The notes beneath the pieces were generated by a model. That model was given only the letters and a program-made list of their open reading frames with translations. It had not been told where the DNA came from and made no database searches. A stretch of DNA of 9,275 nucleotides, from positions 1-9,275 of the forward strand of contig CAMDSS010000059.1 in assembly GCA_945907085.1 (NCBI GenBank), read 5' to 3'. Numbering within the stretch: the first letter of the stretch is position 1; each line of letters begins with the position of its first letter. Positions 6,639 to 9,275 of the stretch are shown one piece after another. Source of the DNA: Cyanobium sp. NIES-981. Its GTDB lineage: Bacteria > Cyanobacteriota > Cyanobacteriia > PCC-6307 > Cyanobiaceae. The position numbers were made by a program, and so were the translations under genes.

Positions 6639-6669
6639 GCCCCACGGACCAACAGTCGTGGGGCTTTTT
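6639..6669 (+). terminator. Rho-independent terminator of rpe
   Basis: GCCCCACG (6639-6646) pairs perfectly with CGTGGGGC (6657-6664) across a 10-nt loop and is followed at once by five T residues (6665-6669). An alternative pairing with a bulged G adds an inner GAC/GTC stem. It begins 57 bp after the rpe stop. Read on the minus strand the hairpin is not followed by T residues, so it acts mainly on the rpe transcript. Confidence 0.87.
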
Positions 6670-6692
6670 GATGGACAAGCGAACCCTAGGAC

Positions 6693-7634
6693 TCAACTAT
6701 CAAAGAACCAGCCGTAGCTGTGCAAGCCAATACCAAGCAGATTGACGCCGATATAACAAACGGCAATCACAACCAATCCGGCGACGGCAACGAAAGCCGG
6801 CTTGCGGCCCTGCCAGCCCCGGATTAACCGGGTGTGCAGGTAGGCGGCATAAACAAGCCAGCAAATCAAGGCCCACGTTTCCTTGGGGTCCCAGCTCCAC
6901 CAACTGCCCCAAGCCTCGTTGGCCCACACCGCTCCGCTCACTAGCCCAACAGAGAGCAGCAGGAAACCCACCGTGATCGTGCGATAGCTCAAGGAATCGA
7001 GCTGTTCGGCAATGGGCATGGCCACGCTGCTCAGTTCGACCTGGGCTGAGGAACCATCGGCGCCCGCACTAGCGAGCTGGGCCTGGCGGAACCCGCCACT
7101 CCCAATCGAGCTGCTTCGAAGCTCAAGGACATTGCCCCGGTCGGTAAACAACACCGCCATGGAAAGCAGGGAACCGACCAGCAGGGCGGCGTAGCTCAGC
7201 ATGATCACGCTGACGTGCATGACCAGCCAACTGGAGCGCAGGGCTGGCACCAGGGGCGAGGCCTCTTGCAGGGTGTCTGGGAGGGCAAAACTGGCAAAGG
7301 CCACACATCCCAGGGCCATCGGCGTGGCCGCCGCGGGTACCAGGGGGGAAGGCCAGCTGCGCTCAACCAAGAGCTGGGTCAGGGTGCAGCCCCAAGCCAG
7401 GAAGCACAGGGATTCGTAGAGGTTGCTAATGGGGAAGTGACCCGAATCAAGCCAACGCAGCACAAGCTGGGCAGTCAGGCACAGATTGGCAGCAGCCACG
7501 AGCAGGCGAACCGCCGTTGAATTTCGCCCACCGCTCAGGGACCAGAAGGAGAGGGGCAAAACCAGCAACAACAGCGCAAAGGCGAGGAGGCCCAAGCCCA
7601 GTACCGGATCGTTAAGCAGGTCTGGCACCGGCAT
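6693..7634 (-). CDS. ccsA: cytochrome c biogenesis protein CcsA (System II haem handling)
   Basis: Polytopic membrane protein that, with Ccs1/CcsB, carries haem across the membrane and ligates it to apocytochromes c on the lumenal/periplasmic side. The 313 residues show about eight hydrophobic segments (near 10-30, 43-61, 72-90, 98-118, 137-163, 219-238, 252-270 and 283-303). The tryptophan-rich haem-handling motif is clear: WANEAWGSWWSWDPKETW at 237-254. Conserved histidines typical of the family are present: His140 (WLVMH), His267 (AAYLHTRL) and His305 (GIGLHSYGWF). A hydrophilic stretch at about 165-215 links the two halves. The ATG at 7634 lacks a clear Shine-Dalgarno sequence. It starts 39 bp after the permease stop and is probably the last gene of that operon. 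The Ccs1 partner is not in the window. Confidence 0.93.
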   Translation of the reverse strand: MPVPDLLNDPVLGLGLLAFALLLLVLPLSFWSLSGGRNSTAVRLLVAAANLCLTAQLVLRWLDSGHFPISNLYESLCFLAWGCTLTQLLVERSWPSPLVPAAATPMALGCVAFASFALPDTLQEASPLVPALRSSWLVMHVSVIMLSYAALLVGSLLSMAVLFTDRGNVLELRSSSIGSGGFRQAQLASAGADGSSAQVELSSVAMPIAEQLDSLSYRTITVGFLLLSVGLVSGAVWANEAWGSWWSWDPKETWALICWLVYAAYLHTRLIRGWQGRKPAFVAVAGLVVIAVCYIGVNLLGIGLHSYGWFFDS

Positions 7635-7673
7635 GACAAAAGCAAAGAACAGTTTGGCGTGGCACCCCAGCCG

Positions 7674-8849
7674 TTAGCGACTGGACTGGCGCAACAGATA
7701 CACACCGCCGCCTAAGCCGATGAGGACCGGCACCCAGGCGGAGACAAACGGCATCAAGATCCCTTTAACACCGAGGGAACTGGACATAAACGCCATCAAA
7801 TAGTAACCAAAGATCAAAAGCACACTCAAGCCAAATCCCTGGCTGCGGCTATGGCGGGAATGGGGTTGGACTCCCAAACTGCTTCCGATCAAACCAAAAA
7901 CAAGACACACCGCCGGGAACGAAAAGCGTTCTTGAATGCGAACCGTGAGCTTGCGGGCTTCTTTCGTGTCACCGGCCTCCTTCAGCAACTTCACCGCTGT
8001 GCGGGATTGGCCAATGGACATGGTTTCGAAGCCAGGAATTCTGGCCATCTGCAGGGGCTCACTACCGATCGGGTAGAGATAGCGATCAAAGTCGGCGGAT
8101 GTGGTCGTTCCCTTGGCATCGGGCTGCACGGAAAAGACATGGCCATCGCGGAACAACCATTGGGCATCCTTTTCACTCCAGTTCGCCTGGTTAGCCGTTA
8201 GCAAGACCCGCTGGGTTCCCCGCGAAAGATCCAGCAGTGTGACCTGCTGCATCACGCCCTTGTTAAAGCTCTGGGCATAGAAGAAATGGGTCAATCCTTT
8301 TTGCTTCGAGCCATCAGGATTTGTCACCATTCCATACTTTGAAAACAAGACGTTTTCTTTTTGCTCCCCAGCTATCGCTCGACCAAGGGCGCGGTTCAGG
8401 ACAATTTTGGATTCTCGTAGGGTTCCGGGAACAACAACTTCGTTAAAAGTGAAGGTAATGGCGGTCATGGCTATCGCCACAACAAGCGCTGGAATCACCA
8501 TGCGCCAGGCCGCGACGCCCACACTCCTAAGGGCCGTGAGTTCACTGTTGCTCGACAACTTGCTGTAGGTCAGCAAGGTGGACATCAAGGTGGCCATGGG
8601 GAAGGACAACACCAGGAAGGACGGCATCTGGAGCAACAGCACGTGGGCCGCCACATTCAGGGACAGTCCGGATTCGGCCACCTTGCGGACCAAATCAAAA
8701 ATGGCCCCCACAGACAAGGAAACGGCCGTGAAGGCGCCAATGCCGAACAGCAGCGGACCCAACAGCTCCCCAAACAGCCAGCGATCGATCAGCGGCAACC
8801 GCCGCCAAACCTTGATGATGGGCTGGTTGAAACGCAACAGCAGATTCAT
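7674..8849 (-). CDS. LptF/LptG-family permease (YjgP/YjgQ) of the LPS export ABC transporter
   Basis: Probable membrane subunit of the Lpt machine that extracts lipopolysaccharide from the inner membrane and passes it to the periplasmic bridge. The 391 residues have the family layout: three membrane helices (about 33-53, 67-91, 115-136), a soluble periplasmic beta domain (about 140-300), and three more helices (about 310-328, 337-357, 364-386). The loop after helix 2, TYSKLSSNSELTALRSVGV (94-112), is the family's cytoplasmic coupling segment facing the ATPase, and RSQGFGLSVLLIFGYYL near helix 5 is also typical. I cannot tell LptF from LptG by eye. The start ATG overlaps the lptB stop (ATGA), so the two are translationally coupled, and ccsA follows after 39 bp. 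Only one such permease is visible, whereas E. coli pairs LptF with LptG; a homodimer or a partner elsewhere is possible. Confidence 0.88.
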   Translation of the reverse strand: MNLLLRFNQPIIKVWRRLPLIDRWLFGELLGPLLFGIGAFTAVSLSVGAIFDLVRKVAESGLSLNVAAHVLLLQMPSFLVLSFPMATLMSTLLTYSKLSSNSELTALRSVGVAAWRMVIPALVVAIAMTAITFTFNEVVVPGTLRESKIVLNRALGRAIAGEQKENVLFSKYGMVTNPDGSKQKGLTHFFYAQSFNKGVMQQVTLLDLSRGTQRVLLTANQANWSEKDAQWLFRDGHVFSVQPDAKGTTTSADFDRYLYPIGSEPLQMARIPGFETMSIGQSRTAVKLLKEAGDTKEARKLTVRIQERFSFPAVCLVFGLIGSSLGVQPHSRHSRSQGFGLSVLLIFGYYLMAFMSSSLGVKGILMPFVSAWVPVLIGLGGGVYLLRQSSR

Positions 8850-9275
8850 AGCCTGAAATCCTCGCCCAGATAGTGACGCCGCACTAGGGGATCGGAGCCC
8901 ACCTGCTCTGAAGTGCCAGAGGCCAGGATGGAACCATCGGAAAGGATATAGGCCCGATCCGTAATAGCCAGGGTTTCACGGACGTTGTGATCGGTGATCA
9001 GCAGACCCATGCCACGGTTTCGCAACTGATCAATCAATTGCTGGAGGTCTGCAACGGCAATGGGATCGACACCGGCGAAGGGTTCATCCAAAAGTAGATA
9101 ACGGGGACCCAATTCACCGACCGCAAGGGCCCTCGCTACTTCACAGCGGCGCCGTTCACCACCGGAAAGCTGGAAGCCCTTGCGATCCTGAAATGCCGTG
9201 AGATGAAAATCATTGATCAAGGCTTCGAGCCTGTCACGACGGATGGCTTTGGGGGTGGCACTTTCTTGAAGGGCC
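8846..9275 (-). CDS. lptB: LPS export ABC transporter ATP-binding protein LptB, C-terminal part (cut by window edge)
   Basis: ATPase that powers LPS extraction together with the membrane subunit encoded next to it. The reading frame is open to the right edge, giving 142 residues, and must continue beyond it: the Walker A P-loop and the start codon lie outside. A TTG at 9220 is an internal codon, not the start. Visible ABC motifs in order are the signature LSGGERRR (fragment residues 36-43), Walker B YLLLDEPFAGVDP (59-71), and the switch histidine His96 in LLITDHNVRET. The tail HYLGEDFRL is typical of LptB and separates it from LivF-like relatives. The stop overlaps the permease start by four bases (ATGA). 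A complete LptB is about 240 residues, so about 100 are missing at the N terminus. Confidence 0.9.
   Translation of the reverse strand, partial: ALQESATPKAIRRDRLEALINDFHLTAFQDRKGFQLSGGERRRCEVARALAVGELGPRYLLLDEPFAGVDPIAVADLQQLIDQLRNRGMGLLITDHNVRETLAITDRAYILSDGSILASGTSEQVGSDPLVRRHYLGEDFRL

Noticed and set aside
1..9275. Mobile element, CRISPR, defence or biosynthetic cluster
   Set aside because: All nine genes belong to known housekeeping families in intact frames. No direct-repeat array, terminal inverted repeats, transposase, integrase or tRNA was seen.

Overview
The window is a dense, high-GC stretch of housekeeping genes that looks like a picocyanobacterium of the marine Synechococcus/Cyanobium type. 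This rests on gene content and family features: a cyanobacterial GlpX-type fructose-1,6/sedoheptulose-1,7-bisphosphatase, a 431-residue ADP-glucose pyrophosphorylase, glutamyl-tRNA reductase, a System II cytochrome c assembly protein (CcsA), and mostly weak Shine-Dalgarno sequences. The species is an inference. I see no mobile elements, CRISPR arrays, tRNA or rRNA genes, and no foreign-looking cargo.

There are nine genes in three transcriptional blocks. Block 1 (minus strand, 5712 down to 1) reads glpX (F/SBPase) > hemA > glgC > gnd > pgl (cut by the left edge). glpX and hemA are 35 bp apart. The gaps before glgC and gnd are 127 and 118 bp and could hold extra promoters. gnd and pgl share one base (TGATG). 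Block 2 (plus strand) is rpe alone (5910-6581), divergent from glpX and ending at a good intrinsic terminator (6639-6669). Block 3 (minus strand, from the right edge to 6693) reads lptB (cut by the edge) > an LptF/LptG-family permease > ccsA. lptB and the permease overlap by four bases (ATGA), and ccsA follows after 39 bp.

Blocks 1 and 2 gather carbon-flow control points: two Calvin-cycle steps (F/SBPase and the epimerase, which also serves the oxidative pentose phosphate pathway), the committed step of glycogen synthesis (glgC), two successive oxidative pentose phosphate steps (pgl, gnd), and the first committed step of tetrapyrrole synthesis (hemA). Block 3 is envelope and cytochrome biogenesis: the ATPase and a membrane subunit of the LPS exporter, plus a membrane protein for c-type cytochrome maturation.

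The least explained sequence is the 197-bp glpX/rpe divergent intergenic region (5713-5909). It holds an 8-bp inverted repeat with an 18-bp spacer, two overlapping and mutually exclusive inverted repeats in the probable glpX leader, and five copies of the pentamer GAAGC/GCTTC. I found no evidence of a new multi-gene system. The interest here is in regulation and gene linkage.
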